NCBI RefSeq assembly: GCF_007744075.1
Contig: NZ_CP036266.1
Span: forward strand, 5,069,748 to 5,133,747
Source: Gimesia chilikensis
Lineage (GTDB): Bacteria; Planctomycetota; Planctomycetia; Planctomycetales; Planctomycetaceae
Reading direction: 5' to 3'
DNA: 64,000 bases
A model generated the notes under the pieces. It was not told the origin of the DNA. It worked only from the letters and a program-made list of their open reading frames with translations, and ran no database searches. The position numbers were made by a program, and so were the translations under genes. Position 1 is the stretch's first letter; each line of letters starts with the position of its first letter. Shown piece after piece: positions 19,832 to 29,072 of this stretch.

Positions 19832-19896
19832 ATTTGATTTCGCAGCAGGTCGTATCGGGCTATTTCTGACAGGTGAGACGTCAACAGGCAGGATCG

Positions 19897-19946
19897 TTAC
19901 AATTCTATATTTTTTGATCGTACCGAGACCCGGTATAGAATTGCAA
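19897..19946. promoter_or_regulatory. Inverted repeat in the divergent promoter region
   Basis: Arms CAATTCTATA (19900-19909) and TATAGAATTG (19934-19943) are perfect inverted copies 24 bases apart, and extend to 13 bases with one mismatch. Each arm contains TATAGA, a possible -10 hexamer pointing towards one of the two divergent operons. It could be a shared operator or a symmetric pair of promoters. Confidence 0.4.
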
Positions 19947-20010
19947 TCGTGGTCCGCTTATAAGACACTACGAGTAGAAGATTCACAATGATTGAGAAAA
20001 AGGGACTCCC

Positions 20011-20976
20011 ATGGAAGAAAATCAGGAATCTGTTCAACCCGAACCCGAGACAGATCAAGGTGTTACAGAAGAGCTGCCTCCCAACGAGAGTATCCGACTG
20101 CTCAAACGGACCGGACTCTGGTCCCTGGCATTTGTTCTGGCCGCTTCTGCGATGATTTACCAGCGTGCAACTGGTCCTACCTATCCCATGAAAGTTGAAG
20201 TGACGGGAGACATCGTCGCAAAATTGATCCGAACACACGAATCGACCAGCGACGCAATGGTAGAACTGCCGGTCGAGCAGAGTAAGGAACAGCCCCCCTC
20301 AGGCACACTGTATTATAAACGCTTCCGGACCGACGACGAATTCACGGCTGTTCCGATGCAGGCCGCCGAAAAAGATAAGCGTTATCAACTGGAAGCGCCC
20401 CTGCCCAAACAGCCGGCAGCGGGTAAGCTCGAATACTATATCGAGGCCAATCTGGAAGGTCAGGAACGCCGGTTTCCCCCGACTCAGGATTCGAACGTCG
20501 TCATCCGCTTTAAAGATCCTGTTCCTGACGGAGTGTTGATTCCGCATGTGACCCTGATGATTTTTTCGATTCTACTTGGCATGCGCACCGGACTGGCAGC
20601 CCTGTTCGCCCCTTACAACATGCGACAACTGGCGTGGCTTACTCTGTGCGGTATGACCGTAGGTGGGATGATTCTGGGTCCTTTTGTACAAAAGTATGCC
20701 TTCGGTGAATATTGGACCGGGTTCCCCCTTGGTGGTGACTGGACCGACAATAAAATGTTGTTCATGTTTCTGGCCTGGGTCTTTGCCTGCTCTGTAATCG
20801 GGTTGAATCCCCGGAAGAAAACCACGGCTCTGCATCGGGTCGTCGTGTTTACTGCAGCAATCGTCATGACGGTCTGCTATCTCATCCCGCACAGTATGGG
20901 GGGCAGTGAACTCGATTACAGCCAGGTCGATAAAGGTGTCGATCCCAGCAAAGCGATTGAGACAGGTCGGAAATGA
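20011..20976 (+). CDS. Hypothetical membrane protein
   Basis: A 321-residue protein with a cytoplasmic acidic N-terminus, a helix near 33-50, an extracytoplasmic domain of ~120 residues that looks like a beta sandwich, and four closely spaced helices from about 170 to the C-terminus. A conserved-looking segment reads F-G-E-Y-W-T-G-F-P-L-G-G-D-W-T-D-N-K. I do not recognise the family. It overlaps the following membrane-protein gene by 4 bases and is divergent from the HupE-like/ABC operon. Proteins of this shape are often found beside respiratory or electron-transfer genes, but no such gene is adjacent. Confidence 0.65.
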   Translation: MEENQESVQPEPETDQGVTEELPPNESIRLLKRTGLWSLAFVLAASAMIYQRATGPTYPMKVEVTGDIVAKLIRTHESTSDAMVELPVEQSKEQPPSGTLYYKRFRTDDEFTAVPMQAAEKDKRYQLEAPLPKQPAAGKLEYYIEANLEGQERRFPPTQDSNVVIRFKDPVPDGVLIPHVTLMIFSILLGMRTGLAALFAPYNMRQLAWLTLCGMTVGGMILGPFVQKYAFGEYWTGFPLGGDWTDNKMLFMFLAWVFACSVIGLNPRKKTTALHRVVVFTAAIVMTVCYLIPHSMGGSELDYSQVDKGVDPSKAIETGRK

Positions 20977-21467
20977 ACGCAGCTCATCTTCATCTGATGA
21001 CAGTCCATGTTCCTGTTGTCGGTTGCTGGGGGCTGTTCATCCTGTTCCTGTTGTCAGCCCACTTACGTGATGAACGACTGTTTAAAATCAGCTGCTGGCT
21101 GCTGCTCTCCGTGCTCCTGCTGGCGACCGTGGCTTACTTTTCAGGGCCTCCCGCATATGAGCTGCTGGGAGACCAGTATCAGTTGGATCAGGAAACCGTC
21201 GAATTTCACGCGGTCCTGGCGCGGTCCTGCCTGCTGGCGATGGTCGTACTCTCGATGGTCGTCGGGAATGCACTGATCCAGGGTTTTCAGGGAGAAACTG
21301 TCCCACGCTGGCAACGCACGGTGATCATCGTCGGCACCCTGGCGCTCGCAGGCTTCTGGAGCGTGGCAGCACACTGGGGCGGCAGAATTCGCCATCCGGA
21401 AATCAAGTTCGAGACAACCGCTCCGGTCGAAGCGGTCAAGCCAGTTCTGGAATCAATGGAGGGGTGA
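20973..21467 (+). CDS. DUF2231-like small membrane protein
   Basis: A 164-residue protein with four membrane helices. The opening (H-L-H-L-M-T-V-H-V-P-V-V-G) and the arrangement of helices resemble DUF2231, a family in which paired His residues in the membrane may hold heme or copper. Other His residues occur in F-H-A-V-L-A-R and A-A-H-W-G-G. It overlaps its partner gene by 4 bases and ends 9 bases before the oppositely oriented argB. Confidence 0.55.
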   Translation: MNAAHLHLMTVHVPVVGCWGLFILFLLSAHLRDERLFKISCWLLLSVLLLATVAYFSGPPAYELLGDQYQLDQETVEFHAVLARSCLLAMVVLSMVVGNALIQGFQGETVPRWQRTVIIVGTLALAGFWSVAAHWGGRIRHPEIKFETTAPVEAVKPVLESMEG

Positions 21468-21476
21468 ACCGAAACG

Positions 21477-22385
21477 CTATTTAACGATTTCCGTTCCGAT
21501 CCCTCTATCAGAATAAATTTCCAGCAGAATCGAATGGGGCAGTCGGGCGTCAACGATGTGCACTTTTCCCACACCGCTGGCCAGGGCCTCCAGGGCAGCG
21601 TCGACCTTGGGAACCATTCCGGATTCGATCGTGCCATCTTTAATCAGTGCCCGGCAGCGTTCTGTTTCCAGATGGGATACCAGTGTCCCCGGATCGTGTC
21701 GATCCAGGAAAATTCCCGGCACATCGCTGAGAAAGACCAGTTTTTCCGCTTTGAGGATCCGGGCCAGGGCTGCGGCAGCTGTGTCTGCATTCACGTTCAG
21801 CTTCTGTCCGGAAGCATCCAGGGCGACCGAGGGAATCACCGGAATCGCATCTGACTGACAGACCTCGGCAAGGAGTCCCTGATCAATATCATTGACATAG
21901 CCCACGTGTCCCAAGTCGATGGGACTGCCATCCTCGGCCTGTAGTGTCAGTTGCTCACCGCGCAGACAGTTTCGGGTGCCGAAATGCAGGGGTTCTGCCT
22001 GGGCTCCCTGGGCGCGGATCTCCTGAGCCAGTGATTCACTGATCTGATTCGCCAATACGCCGGTAGCGATTTCCAGTGTTTTCTCATCAGTATAGCGCCG
22101 TCCGTTCACGAAATGAGGTTCGATGCCGGCTTCATTCATGGCCTGACTGATCGCTTTTCCGCCGCCATGTACCAGGATCGGATACATGCCCACGGTGCGC
22201 ATGAAGATGACATCGGTCAAAAAACTTTTGACTGCAGCCTCTTCTTCGAGGGCACTCCCCCCCAGTTTGATGACCACGTAGCGTCCTCGAAATCTTCTAA
22301 TCCAGCTTAACGCTTCAATCAGGACGACTGCTTTACGAACGGCATCTTCCACTGTGAACCTTATTCCTTCCGAACTCATCAACAC
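21477..22385 (-). CDS. argB: Acetylglutamate kinase
   Basis: A 302-residue amino-acid kinase that phosphorylates N-acetylglutamate in arginine synthesis. The motifs are clear: V-I-K-L-G-G-S-A near residue 39, V-H-G-G-G-K near 73, and the C-terminal segment [14 protein letters not shown]. The N-terminus has an extra helix, as in arginine-inhibited enzymes, which suggests feedback control. It stands apart from other arg genes. Confidence 0.93.
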   Translation of the reverse strand: MLMSSEGIRFTVEDAVRKAVVLIEALSWIRRFRGRYVVIKLGGSALEEEAAVKSFLTDVIFMRTVGMYPILVHGGGKAISQAMNEAGIEPHFVNGRRYTDEKTLEIATGVLANQISESLAQEIRAQGAQAEPLHFGTRNCLRGEQLTLQAEDGSPIDLGHVGYVNDIDQGLLAEVCQSDAIPVIPSVALDASGQKLNVNADTAAAALARILKAEKLVFLSDVPGIFLDRHDPGTLVSHLETERCRALIKDGTIESGMVPKVDAALEALASGVGKVHIVDARLPHSILLEIYSDRGIGTEIVK

Positions 22386-22915
22386 TTATTGATTTAACTG
22401 CGAGCATACCAGCTGGTGGACTCTCTGCTCACCCCGGCGGGTTTCATTTGAATCGATCCATTTTAGAAGACGGGGAGACAGTGTCAAACCACTGGCCCGG
22501 CTCACTGTAGCCAGAATCGGCTCCGGCGGCCTACCCTGTAATTTCGTTGTTTCCCGTTGAATTTTTTGATTTTGCCTCAACTTCAGTAGCAAATGATGCA
22601 AATCACAAATTCAATGATTTTTTCTCCGGGCAATACGACATAATCGAACTTGAGCCGGGCCCTGGGAAGGCAACACAATCGGACTGATCAGTACGGCCCC
22701 GGCAGATAGCGGGAATGGTGCGACAGTCCGCTTCGGCAATTTTGCGCCCACGCACACTCGAAGCATCTCATCTCCCACGAAGAACAGAATTGTTGTGTGG
22801 TCTTTCTTGTGAATTCCCCGATACTTAACACTACAACCCCCAATTGCAACACCTGAGAGAGTGCATAATACTTCTTCCCCAGAGACCCCCAGAAGATTGA
22901 GACGGAGAAACAACG
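22386..22915. other. 530-base intergenic region
   Basis: The divergent space between argB and the next gene. Short open frames on the minus strand (22386-22601, 22611-22928) have no recognisable domain and overlap likely leader sequence. No tRNA, terminator or clear promoter was found. Confidence 0.4.
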
Positions 22916-23413
22916 TTGGCCCATTCACACTTGCCGATTCAACACCTGATGAAACAGATGGAAAACTTCAATTCGGAATCAATGAATCTGAATTGTCGCC
23001 CCTTATGGCTCAACAGCTTTGTCGACGAAGTTGCCGATATCTTTAACCCCTATGAAGAAGTCGGTCGCGTCGGTTTTGATTGTCAGTTCACCGAAGAATG
23101 CTGGGAAGTGGGCCTCTTCCTGGGCAGCACCGAAATTGTCGGCGGTGAACGGGACGGTCAATTTATCGCCGCCAGCTTTCAGTTCGACCTGCTGCAGCTG
23201 CTCGACCGGTTCGAATCTGTGAACCGATTCCATTTTAACTTCCTCGAACAGATTGAAGCCCAAAGCACATGCGATCCGGCTTCAGCCTATATCACCATCG
23301 AAGGACATCTGGCCGACCTGGAACTGGTCCGCCTGAATGTCTATGCGACTCCCCCGGAAGAAGCGGGACCGGGATTTCGCAAATCGCACGATGGGAAAAT
23401 TGATACCGTCTGA
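22916..23413 (+). CDS. Conserved-type hypothetical protein
   Basis: A 165-residue acidic soluble protein of unknown function. The start is uncertain: a TTG at 22916 has GGAG about 10 bases upstream, while an ATG at 22949 would give 154 residues. It alternates short hydrophobic strands with acidic loops and contains W-E-V-G-L-F-L-G and Y-I-T-I-E-G-H-L segments. No motif that would suggest an enzyme is visible. A strong terminator follows 62 bases after the stop. Confidence 0.6.
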   Translation: MAHSHLPIQHLMKQMENFNSESMNLNCRPLWLNSFVDEVADIFNPYEEVGRVGFDCQFTEECWEVGLFLGSTEIVGGERDGQFIAASFQFDLLQLLDRFESVNRFHFNFLEQIEAQSTCDPASAYITIEGHLADLELVRLNVYATPPEEAGPGFRKSHDGKIDTV

Positions 23414-23475
23414 GCCTCCCCGGCTCAGAAATAGACTCAACCAATCGTAAGCAGCGTCAAATATTTCGATTGCGC

Positions 23476-23516
23476 CATTCAGCTGCGATCCTCTGGTATC
23501 GCAGCTGAATGTTTTT
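23476..23516. terminator. Bidirectional intrinsic terminator
   Basis: A perfect 14-base inverted repeat (23476-23489 and 23498-23511, arm CATTCAGCTGCGAT) with an 8-base loop and a TTTTT run on the plus side. It separates the hypothetical gene from the converging ABC exporter genes. Confidence 0.85.
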
Positions 23517-24213
23517 ATGACGCGTCTGTCGACAATGCTTCCGCCTGATGATCTTCAGCAAGCTTGCCATCACGCAGACGGAGAATGTGATCTGATTCCC
23601 TGATGTAGCGTTCGTCATGTGTCACAATCACGACCGTCGTCTTGTATTGCTCACTCATCTGCCTGAGGCAACTGAATATCTCTGCGCCGGTCTCGGTATC
23701 CAGTTCGCCCGTCGGTTCGTCTGCCAGAATCAGCAGAGGCCGCTTGAGCAATGCCCGGGCAATCGCCACCCGCTGCTGTTCCCCGCCGGAAAGCTGATTC
23801 GGACGATGTGTAATCCGCTGCTCCAGCCCCACCTGCTTTAGTAACTCCCGCGCCCGCTCTTTCTGTTCGGCAGTCACTCCCTGAGGCAGATAAGGAGCCA
23901 GCACGTTTTCCAGGGCATTCAGGTTCTTCAGCAGATTGAAATTCTGAAAGACAAAACCTACCTTCTCCCGACGGTACGTATCACGTTCACTCTGGGAAAG
24001 GGCTGCCAGGGAACGGTTCTGGACGAAGATCTCGCCGCTGGTAGGTGAATCGAGTGCCCCCATCAGATAGAGCAATGAGCTCTTGCCACTCCCAGAGGGC
24101 CCGAGGATGAACGAAAATGTGTGACCGGGGAATCGACAGCTCACGCCGCGAAGTGCATGGACTTCGGTTTCACCACTCTGATGAACTTTCGTGACATCTC
24201 GCACTTCAATCAT
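23515..24213 (-). CDS. ABC transporter ATP-binding protein (LolD/MacB type)
   Basis: A 232-residue ATPase. Walker A is G-P-S-G-S-G-K-S-S near residue 40, the signature is L-S-G-G-E-Q-Q-R-V, Walker B is [12 protein letters not shown], and the switch region is V-T-H-D-E-R. I take the ATG at 24213 (M-I-E-V-R-D-V-T-K) as start since the family begins there; an in-frame ATG at 24240 adds nine residues. It follows its permease gene by 47 bases. Confidence 0.9.
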   Translation of the reverse strand: MIEVRDVTKVHQSGETEVHALRGVSCRFPGHTFSFILGPSGSGKSSLLYLMGALDSPTSGEIFVQNRSLAALSQSERDTYRREKVGFVFQNFNLLKNLNALENVLAPYLPQGVTAEQKERARELLKQVGLEQRITHRPNQLSGGEQQRVAIARALLKRPLLILADEPTGELDTETGAEIFSCLRQMSEQYKTTVVIVTHDERYIRESDHILRLRDGKLAEDHQAEALSTDAS

Positions 24214-24260
24214 AATTTCGCTACTCACTCTCTGATACAAGTCAATTCTTTGATTTCAGC

Positions 24261-25616
24261 TTAACCGCGTCGAATCGCATCAATGGGCGTCATCCTGGTC
24301 GTCCACCAGGCGGGATACAGGCCGCCCAGAACTCCCAGGCTGGTACTGAAGAACACGCCAAACAGTAACAACCCCGGGCTGGCATAGAGGTGAATCTGGT
24401 CTGCGAACTTCCAGTTGACGATTGCAATCGCGATCAGCCCCAGGATTCCACCCAGAACACCGCCAACAACGCCCAGTAACGAGCTCTCTGCAGTAATCAG
24501 CAGCATTACATCCCGATTGGACCAGCCATTGGCCTTCAGAATTCCGAAATCAACAATCCGCTCCATCACGCTCATCAACATCGTATTGATGATGCTCAGC
24601 ATGGCAATCAACACACCGATGCCTGTCAGCAGTCCCAGAAAGATATCCAGATCCGCGGTAAAGGTTTCCAGACGATCTCCCCAGTCCGCAGCCGCCCGGA
24701 CTTCCAGGGCACTCGGAGATTCTTGCTCTCTATCCTTAATGTTGGCTTCGGTCGATTTCGCAGACTGTTTTTTCACAGGAACCTCAGCCTCGTTCGGTTT
24801 CGATTCAGCAGGAGGATTGCCCTTTAGTCCCTGATCGAGGCTCTGCATGAGATCCTTGAGGAGATTGGAAGACGAGCCATTGGCCAGTGCCAGTGAAGCG
24901 GGCTGCCAGGAGGCCAGCTCACGATCCCGGAACTGGTCTTTAATCGATTCAACGAGCGGATCGTTTTTTATCTCGCCGGTCTGCTCGATATAGAAACAGC
25001 TGACACTCTCCGGATCAAAACGGGTGATTTCACGAACCACATTAATATCCAGAATAATGGCGACATCAAGCAGGATGGAGTCTGTTTCATAGAGCCCGAT
25101 GATCTGGAGATCCTGACCATTCACCTCGATCGTATCTCCCACCTGTTTCTCATGCTGCTCGGCAATCTGGCGACTGATGACCGCGTTTAATTGGCCCTGA
25201 TCATTGAGGTCCAGGAAGCGGCCTGCGTAAATAGAATCCCGGTAGATTCCATGTTTGAGCCGGGTGCGGGTCGGGAGATCAGTTCCAAACAGGAAGCGAG
25301 GTGGACTCACCACCGGTTTCCCATCGATGATATTGACCCGCGACCAGATTTCCGGATTCACAATAGCCACACCGGGGATCGTTTTGATTTCTTCCCCCCA
25401 GGCGCGAGGAACCCGTGAGAAGAGGGGGATGGGGGCCCCGGGCTGCATGGCCACAATACCTGAAATCTTCCCAAACGTCTGGGCGACCGTCTTTTCCAGT
25501 CCCCCCGCGATGGAGAACAGGCCTACCATGCCCGCGATGGCAATGGTTAACCCCATCAAGCACAGAAACGATCTCAGTGAGCGGCTCAGCAGGTTTCGAA
25601 AGGCAAATTTCAGCAT
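24261..25616 (-). CDS. MacB/FtsX-like ABC exporter permease
   Basis: A 451-residue protein with an N-terminal helix, a large periplasmic domain of the MacB_PCD kind, and three C-terminal helices ending in T-T-R-M-T-P-I-D-A-I-R-R-G, the classical end of this family. A charged Lys/Glu-rich insert (about residues 265-305) interrupts the periplasmic domain and is unusual. With the downstream ATPase it forms a two-gene exporter or lipoprotein-handling pump; no periplasmic adaptor is adjacent. Confidence 0.88.
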   Translation of the reverse strand: MLKFAFRNLLSRSLRSFLCLMGLTIAIAGMVGLFSIAGGLEKTVAQTFGKISGIVAMQPGAPIPLFSRVPRAWGEEIKTIPGVAIVNPEIWSRVNIIDGKPVVSPPRFLFGTDLPTRTRLKHGIYRDSIYAGRFLDLNDQGQLNAVISRQIAEQHEKQVGDTIEVNGQDLQIIGLYETDSILLDVAIILDINVVREITRFDPESVSCFYIEQTGEIKNDPLVESIKDQFRDRELASWQPASLALANGSSSNLLKDLMQSLDQGLKGNPPAESKPNEAEVPVKKQSAKSTEANIKDREQESPSALEVRAAADWGDRLETFTADLDIFLGLLTGIGVLIAMLSIINTMLMSVMERIVDFGILKANGWSNRDVMLLITAESSLLGVVGGVLGGILGLIAIAIVNWKFADQIHLYASPGLLLFGVFFSTSLGVLGGLYPAWWTTRMTPIDAIRRG

Positions 25617-25880
25617 GCAGGCAGTATTCCAGTCTCAAACAACATCCCTGACTTCAGACAGTACAGGCATTCTATGCAGATCGTTTCCAGCAATGAATGA
25701 ATTTCATTCGTATTCTTTAAATAAAAGGACTGATTATAAGGAGTTATAGACGAAGCAAACTTGAAAACCAGCTAAAATCAAACGTAGAATGCTGCCAGAC
25801 CTGAATCAGCTGAAGTGTGTGACTTCGGCCCTGATTCTCACTAAGAGCATTCGTTTAGTGTCAGTGTTTTCAGATACTCG
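25617..25880. other. Divergent intergenic region before dnaJ
   Basis: AT-rich spacer holding the promoters of the exporter operon and of dnaJ. Only a 19-codon frame (starting at 25690) without a recognisable role is present; no RNA gene is seen. Confidence 0.3.
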
Positions 25881-25917
25881 CCAGAGGGCAGGACTCACCC
25901 CTGCTAATATCCTCTGG
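25881..25917 (+). promoter_or_regulatory. Stable hairpin in the dnaJ leader
   Basis: Outer arms CCAGAGG (25881-25887) and CCTCTGG (25911-25917) and inner arms GCAGG (25888-25892) and CCTGC (25900-25904) give 12 pairs around a 7-base loop, with TAATAT bulged out. It ends 23 bases before the dnaJ ATG and overlaps a GGGAG. It could be an RNA control element, for example temperature-dependent, or part of the promoter. Confidence 0.4.
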
Positions 25918-25940
25918 GAGCCAGTACGAATAAAATATCC

Positions 25941-26870
25941 ATGAGTAAACGCGATTATTACGAGATCCTGGGAGTTTCCCGCAGCGCTTCTGCAGATGAA
26001 ATCAAGAAAGCGTACCGCAAACTGTCCCGTAAGTATCATCCCGATATGGCTCCGGACGATAAAACCGCTGATCAGAAATTCAAGGAAGTCCAGGAAGCCT
26101 ACGAGGTCTTGCGCGACGAGAATAAACGCAAACAGTACGACCAGTTCGGCCACGCATTCCAGCATGCCGGCCAGGGCGGTGGCGGCGGAGGTTACTATCA
26201 GGCCGGAGGCGGTGGTGGTGGCCCTGTTGACTTCGAGGATCTGTTCGGCGGAGGAGGCATCGATCTGGGAGACCTGTTCGGCGGTGCGTTTCGTGGTGCC
26301 AAGCGTTCTCAGCCCCGTCCGCAGAAAGGGGAATCGAAACGTCTGCAGATTGAAATTCCCTTCCACCTGGCAGCGGTCGGCGGACAGCATGAAATCAGCG
26401 TCCAGCGGGGAAGTTCTACCGAACGACTGACAATCAAAATCCCGGCGGGCGTCGATAATGGCTCCGTCATCAGACTCAGTGGTCAGGGAGGCCCCGGAGT
26501 TCACGGTGGTCCCACCGGCGATTTACTGATTACACTTAAGGTCGGCAGTCACCCCTATTTCAAGCGGGACGGAAGCAATCTGCTGCTGGAAGTTCCCATC
26601 ACCCTGACCGAAGCGGCCCTCGGAGCGAAAGTTGATGTTCCGACTCTTTCCGAAGGGGAAGTCACGGTGACAATTCCCGCAGGTACATCCAGTGGTAGCA
26701 AATTGCGACTACGAGGTAAGGGAATCACAAATCAGAAAACCAAACAACCGGGTGACCAGATCTGCTCGATCAAAATCGTGGCCCCCAAAGACCTGAGTGA
26801 TCAGGAAAAAGAACTCTACGAACAACTGCAGCAACTGAAACACGATAATCCCCGTTCGAAAGTATGGTGA
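25941..26870 (+). CDS. DnaJ-class co-chaperone, CbpA-like
   Basis: A 309-residue protein with a J domain (H-P-D at 34-36), a long Gly-rich linker around residues 74-115, and the two beta-sandwich C-terminal substrate domains. The four CxxCxGxG zinc motifs of true DnaJ are absent, so this is a type B (CbpA-like) J-protein that stimulates DnaK ATPase. The stop overlaps the next gene by 7 bases. Confidence 0.9.
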   Translation: MSKRDYYEILGVSRSASADEIKKAYRKLSRKYHPDMAPDDKTADQKFKEVQEAYEVLRDENKRKQYDQFGHAFQHAGQGGGGGGYYQAGGGGGGPVDFEDLFGGGGIDLGDLFGGAFRGAKRSQPRPQKGESKRLQIEIPFHLAAVGGQHEISVQRGSSTERLTIKIPAGVDNGSVIRLSGQGGPGVHGGPTGDLLITLKVGSHPYFKRDGSNLLLEVPITLTEAALGAKVDVPTLSEGEVTVTIPAGTSSGSKLRLRGKGITNQKTKQPGDQICSIKIVAPKDLSDQEKELYEQLQQLKHDNPRSKVW

Positions 26871-27319
26871 TCCCGATGAATGTCATCCAGAGGAAAACCG
26901 GGCATCCAGCCACTCACTCACTGCTGATCATCTGCCTGACCGTCACTTGCATGCTGCTGACCTCAACAGCAGTACCGGCACAGGCCCCGGAAGCGGGTTC
27001 GGCAACGGTCGAAGAAATGAAGCAGGCGGATGTCGATCTGCCCGCAGGTTCCACTTCAGAGGACGCGAACTCCGAAGATGAGAAAAAAGACGAACGCCCC
27101 CGGGAACTGGGTGTCATGATTCTGGTGGTCTGGATTCTGGCAGGGGCAGGAATCGGAATTCTGATCTTCACATCCCTGTTCGGACACTCGGTGCGCACGA
27201 TGATCAGAAGACCGTATCCGCCACAGTCGCACGCCAGACATCTGCCTCCGACGGAAGAATCGGAAAGCGAACCGGAAGACGAATCTGCGACAGTTGAAAA
27301 AGATCCGCCTCAATCCTGA
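26864..27319 (+). CDS. Hypothetical membrane-anchored protein
   Basis: A 151-residue protein with an N-terminal signal-like helix (around 18-40), an acidic Glu/Asp/Ala-rich segment, one membrane helix ([19 protein letters not shown]) near residue 84 and an acidic C-terminal tail. The start is 26864 or the in-frame ATG at 26876. It lies between dnaJ and rnpA and overlaps both. No known function. Confidence 0.6.
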   Translation: MVIPMNVIQRKTGHPATHSLLIICLTVTCMLLTSTAVPAQAPEAGSATVEEMKQADVDLPAGSTSEDANSEDEKKDERPRELGVMILVVWILAGAGIGILIFTSLFGHSVRTMIRRPYPPQSHARHLPPTEESESEPEDESATVEKDPPQS

Positions 27320-27719
27320 TGTATCAGCCGCGTGTCGGCAGGCAGAAATTCTCTTGAAACAATACGGCCACCCTCCTACAAACCGGATTCGCAGTCAGCA
27401 GGATTTTGCTGCAATCTACGAAGCGCGCCAGCGGGCCGGAGACCAGAATCTGCTGTTGTTTGCGATTCGCAACTCACTGGGGCACTGTCGGCTGGGGGTC
27501 AGTGTTTCTAAAAAAAACGGGAATGCGATCCTGCGAGCCAGAAAGAAAAGACTGCTGCGGGAAGCATTTCGCCTGATCCGTCATCGGTTACCTGCAAACC
27601 TGGATCTGATCGCGATCCCGCGTCCTGATGTAGATGGGGACCTGAAAGCGTATCAGCAGTCCTTCCAACGTCTGACACGGAAACTGGACCAACGTCTGCC
27701 AACAGTTGAAAGCCCATGA
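27294..27719 (+). CDS. rnpA: Ribonuclease P protein component
   Basis: A basic protein with the RnpA signature: an R-I-R-S-Q-Q-D-F opening to the fold and the RNA-binding [17 protein letters not shown]. It helps the RNase P RNA bind and cleave tRNA precursors. The long form starts at a TTG at 27294 within the preceding gene; a TTG at 27354 would give 121 residues, nearer the usual ~115-120. The stop overlaps yidD by 4 bases. Unlike most bacteria there is no rpmH in front; a J-protein gene and a small membrane protein are there instead. Confidence 0.85.
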   Translation: MKKIRLNPDVSAACRQAEILLKQYGHPPTNRIRSQQDFAAIYEARQRAGDQNLLLFAIRNSLGHCRLGVSVSKKNGNAILRARKKRLLREAFRLIRHRLPANLDLIAIPRPDVDGDLKAYQQSFQRLTRKLDQRLPTVESP

Positions 27720-27967
27720 AAGCCACGCTTGCCAGCATTGGCCGATTTCTCTATCAACTGCCGGCCATGATTCTTATTGGCCTGGTTCGCGTCTACCAGA
27801 TGACACTCAGCCACCTGATCGGAAAACAGTGTCGCTTCCACCCGACCTGCAGCGCCTATTTCATTGAAGCCGTAAAAAAATACGGAGCCATGAAAGGCTC
27901 CGTAAAAGGTATATTGCGTATCTGCCGTTGTCATCCCTTTCATCCGGGGGGCTATGATCCCCCTTAA
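27716..27967 (+). CDS. yidD: Membrane protein insertion efficiency factor YidD
   Basis: An 83-residue protein with a hydrophobic N-terminal helix, [20 protein letters not shown] and the terminal [15 protein letters not shown], which are the family's hallmarks. It helps YidC insert inner-membrane proteins. The rnpA-yidD overlap is conserved in bacteria; yidC itself does not follow. Confidence 0.95.
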   Translation: MKATLASIGRFLYQLPAMILIGLVRVYQMTLSHLIGKQCRFHPTCSAYFIEAVKKYGAMKGSVKGILRICRCHPFHPGGYDPP

Positions 27968-28031
27968 GATCAGGACTCCAAAGTCAACGCGAGGTGCTCT
28001 GAACCTGCGTGTGATGAGCGACCGATCGGCT

Positions 28032-29072
28032 CTATTTGCTCCAGTTAATTTTCCGGACGGGAGCCGCTTCTTCCTGTGAGATCATGGAAGGTACGGTCAA
28101 TTCCCGGGGGTGATTCAGTTCCGGTTGAGTTTCCAGAGTGCGTGGTGCGGAGACCGGGGTTGCAGTCTTGAAATCAAACTTTTTGGCCTGCTGCATCCGC
28201 TGTTGAGAATACGGCCACATTTCGATCTGGTCATCCAGTGTTGAATAATCTTTCACGGGCAACTGTTCCAGGGTTGCAGAGACCCGCCAGGATTCATCCC
28301 ATTTTGTCGCTTCTCCCGGGGGGGGCAGTTGCGGAAGCTGCTGCGATTTCAGTTCAGGCTGAGGCTGCAGTTTCTGAGGTGGCTCAGTCAGGGAACGAGC
28401 CGGTGGTTGTGGTGCCGAATACGCTGGAGTAGGCTCCAGATCGATCGACTCTGATTCCATCAGCACCTCCTGTGGAAAAGGAGATGATTCGATACAGGAC
28501 ATTCCTTCAGAGATGACTTCTGTTTCCGACACTTCCACGTAGCTGCCGGAAACCTTGCGTACCCAGTCTGGAGTTTTGACGTGTGATTTCATTTTCGAGT
28601 AGATATCTTTCACTTTGCCATTCATCTGTTTCACCTTGCGGGAAACAGAACTGGAGACTGTGGAATAATGGGGTACCAGTCCGAGGTGTTTCTCGGCTGG
28701 CTCAACCGGTTCCGAATCGAACATCGATTTGAAGTATTCCTGGTCTTCGACCTCCTCTTCCTGCGACGTTCTCAGGATATAAGAAACTCGTTCGTTAGCT
28801 GCCTTTTCCGGCTGGGGTGGAATCATGCTGGGCGGTGCTGCCGGGGGGAACGAATCATCTACGGGAGCTGGAGCAGGTTCGCTCAGGTAACGACTTGGGC
28901 TCTGGTAGCGCGGCAGGGGTTCCTTTTCGGTGAACGTCTCTATGTCATAGTCGGCTCCGGAGCGGGCCGCCTGCTGATAGACCTTCTCTTTTGCGTACTG
29001 ACAGCCATATAACCCCGTCATGGTGGACAGACAGAGTGCTAATGAAATCGATTTCGAATATGGCAGTGACAT
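28032..29072 (-). CDS. Proline/glutamate-rich lipoprotein of unknown function
   Basis: A 346-residue protein starting at the ATG at 29072, where GAGGAAC lies 5 bases upstream; a longer frame to 29141 lacks such support. The signal ends in L-Y-G-C, a plausible lipobox (Cys near residue 24). The mature protein is rich in Pro, Glu, Gln and Ser with a low-complexity P-Q-P-rich stretch, so it is probably extended in the periplasm or on the outer surface. No enzyme motif is seen. Confidence 0.6.
   Translation of the reverse strand: MSLPYSKSISLALCLSTMTGLYGCQYAKEKVYQQAARSGADYDIETFTEKEPLPRYQSPSRYLSEPAPAPVDDSFPPAAPPSMIPPQPEKAANERVSYILRTSQEEEVEDQEYFKSMFDSEPVEPAEKHLGLVPHYSTVSSSVSRKVKQMNGKVKDIYSKMKSHVKTPDWVRKVSGSYVEVSETEVISEGMSCIESSPFPQEVLMESESIDLEPTPAYSAPQPPARSLTEPPQKLQPQPELKSQQLPQLPPPGEATKWDESWRVSATLEQLPVKDYSTLDDQIEMWPYSQQRMQQAKKFDFKTATPVSAPRTLETQPELNHPRELTVPSMISQEEAAPVRKINWSK

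Noticed and set aside
22386-22601. Possible arginine leader upstream of argB
   Set aside because: Arg codons are scattered, and no terminator hairpin lies before argB.
22611-22928. 105-residue minus-strand frame divergent from the hypothetical gene
   Set aside because: No domain, no ribosome site, and it overlaps the start of a better-supported gene.
25690-25749. 19-codon frame upstream of dnaJ considered as a leader peptide
   Set aside because: It has no codon bias towards a single amino acid and no terminator or antiterminator pairing.
26155-26300. GGC/GGT-rich stretch resembling a DNA tandem repeat
   Set aside because: This is the Gly-rich linker normal for J-proteins.
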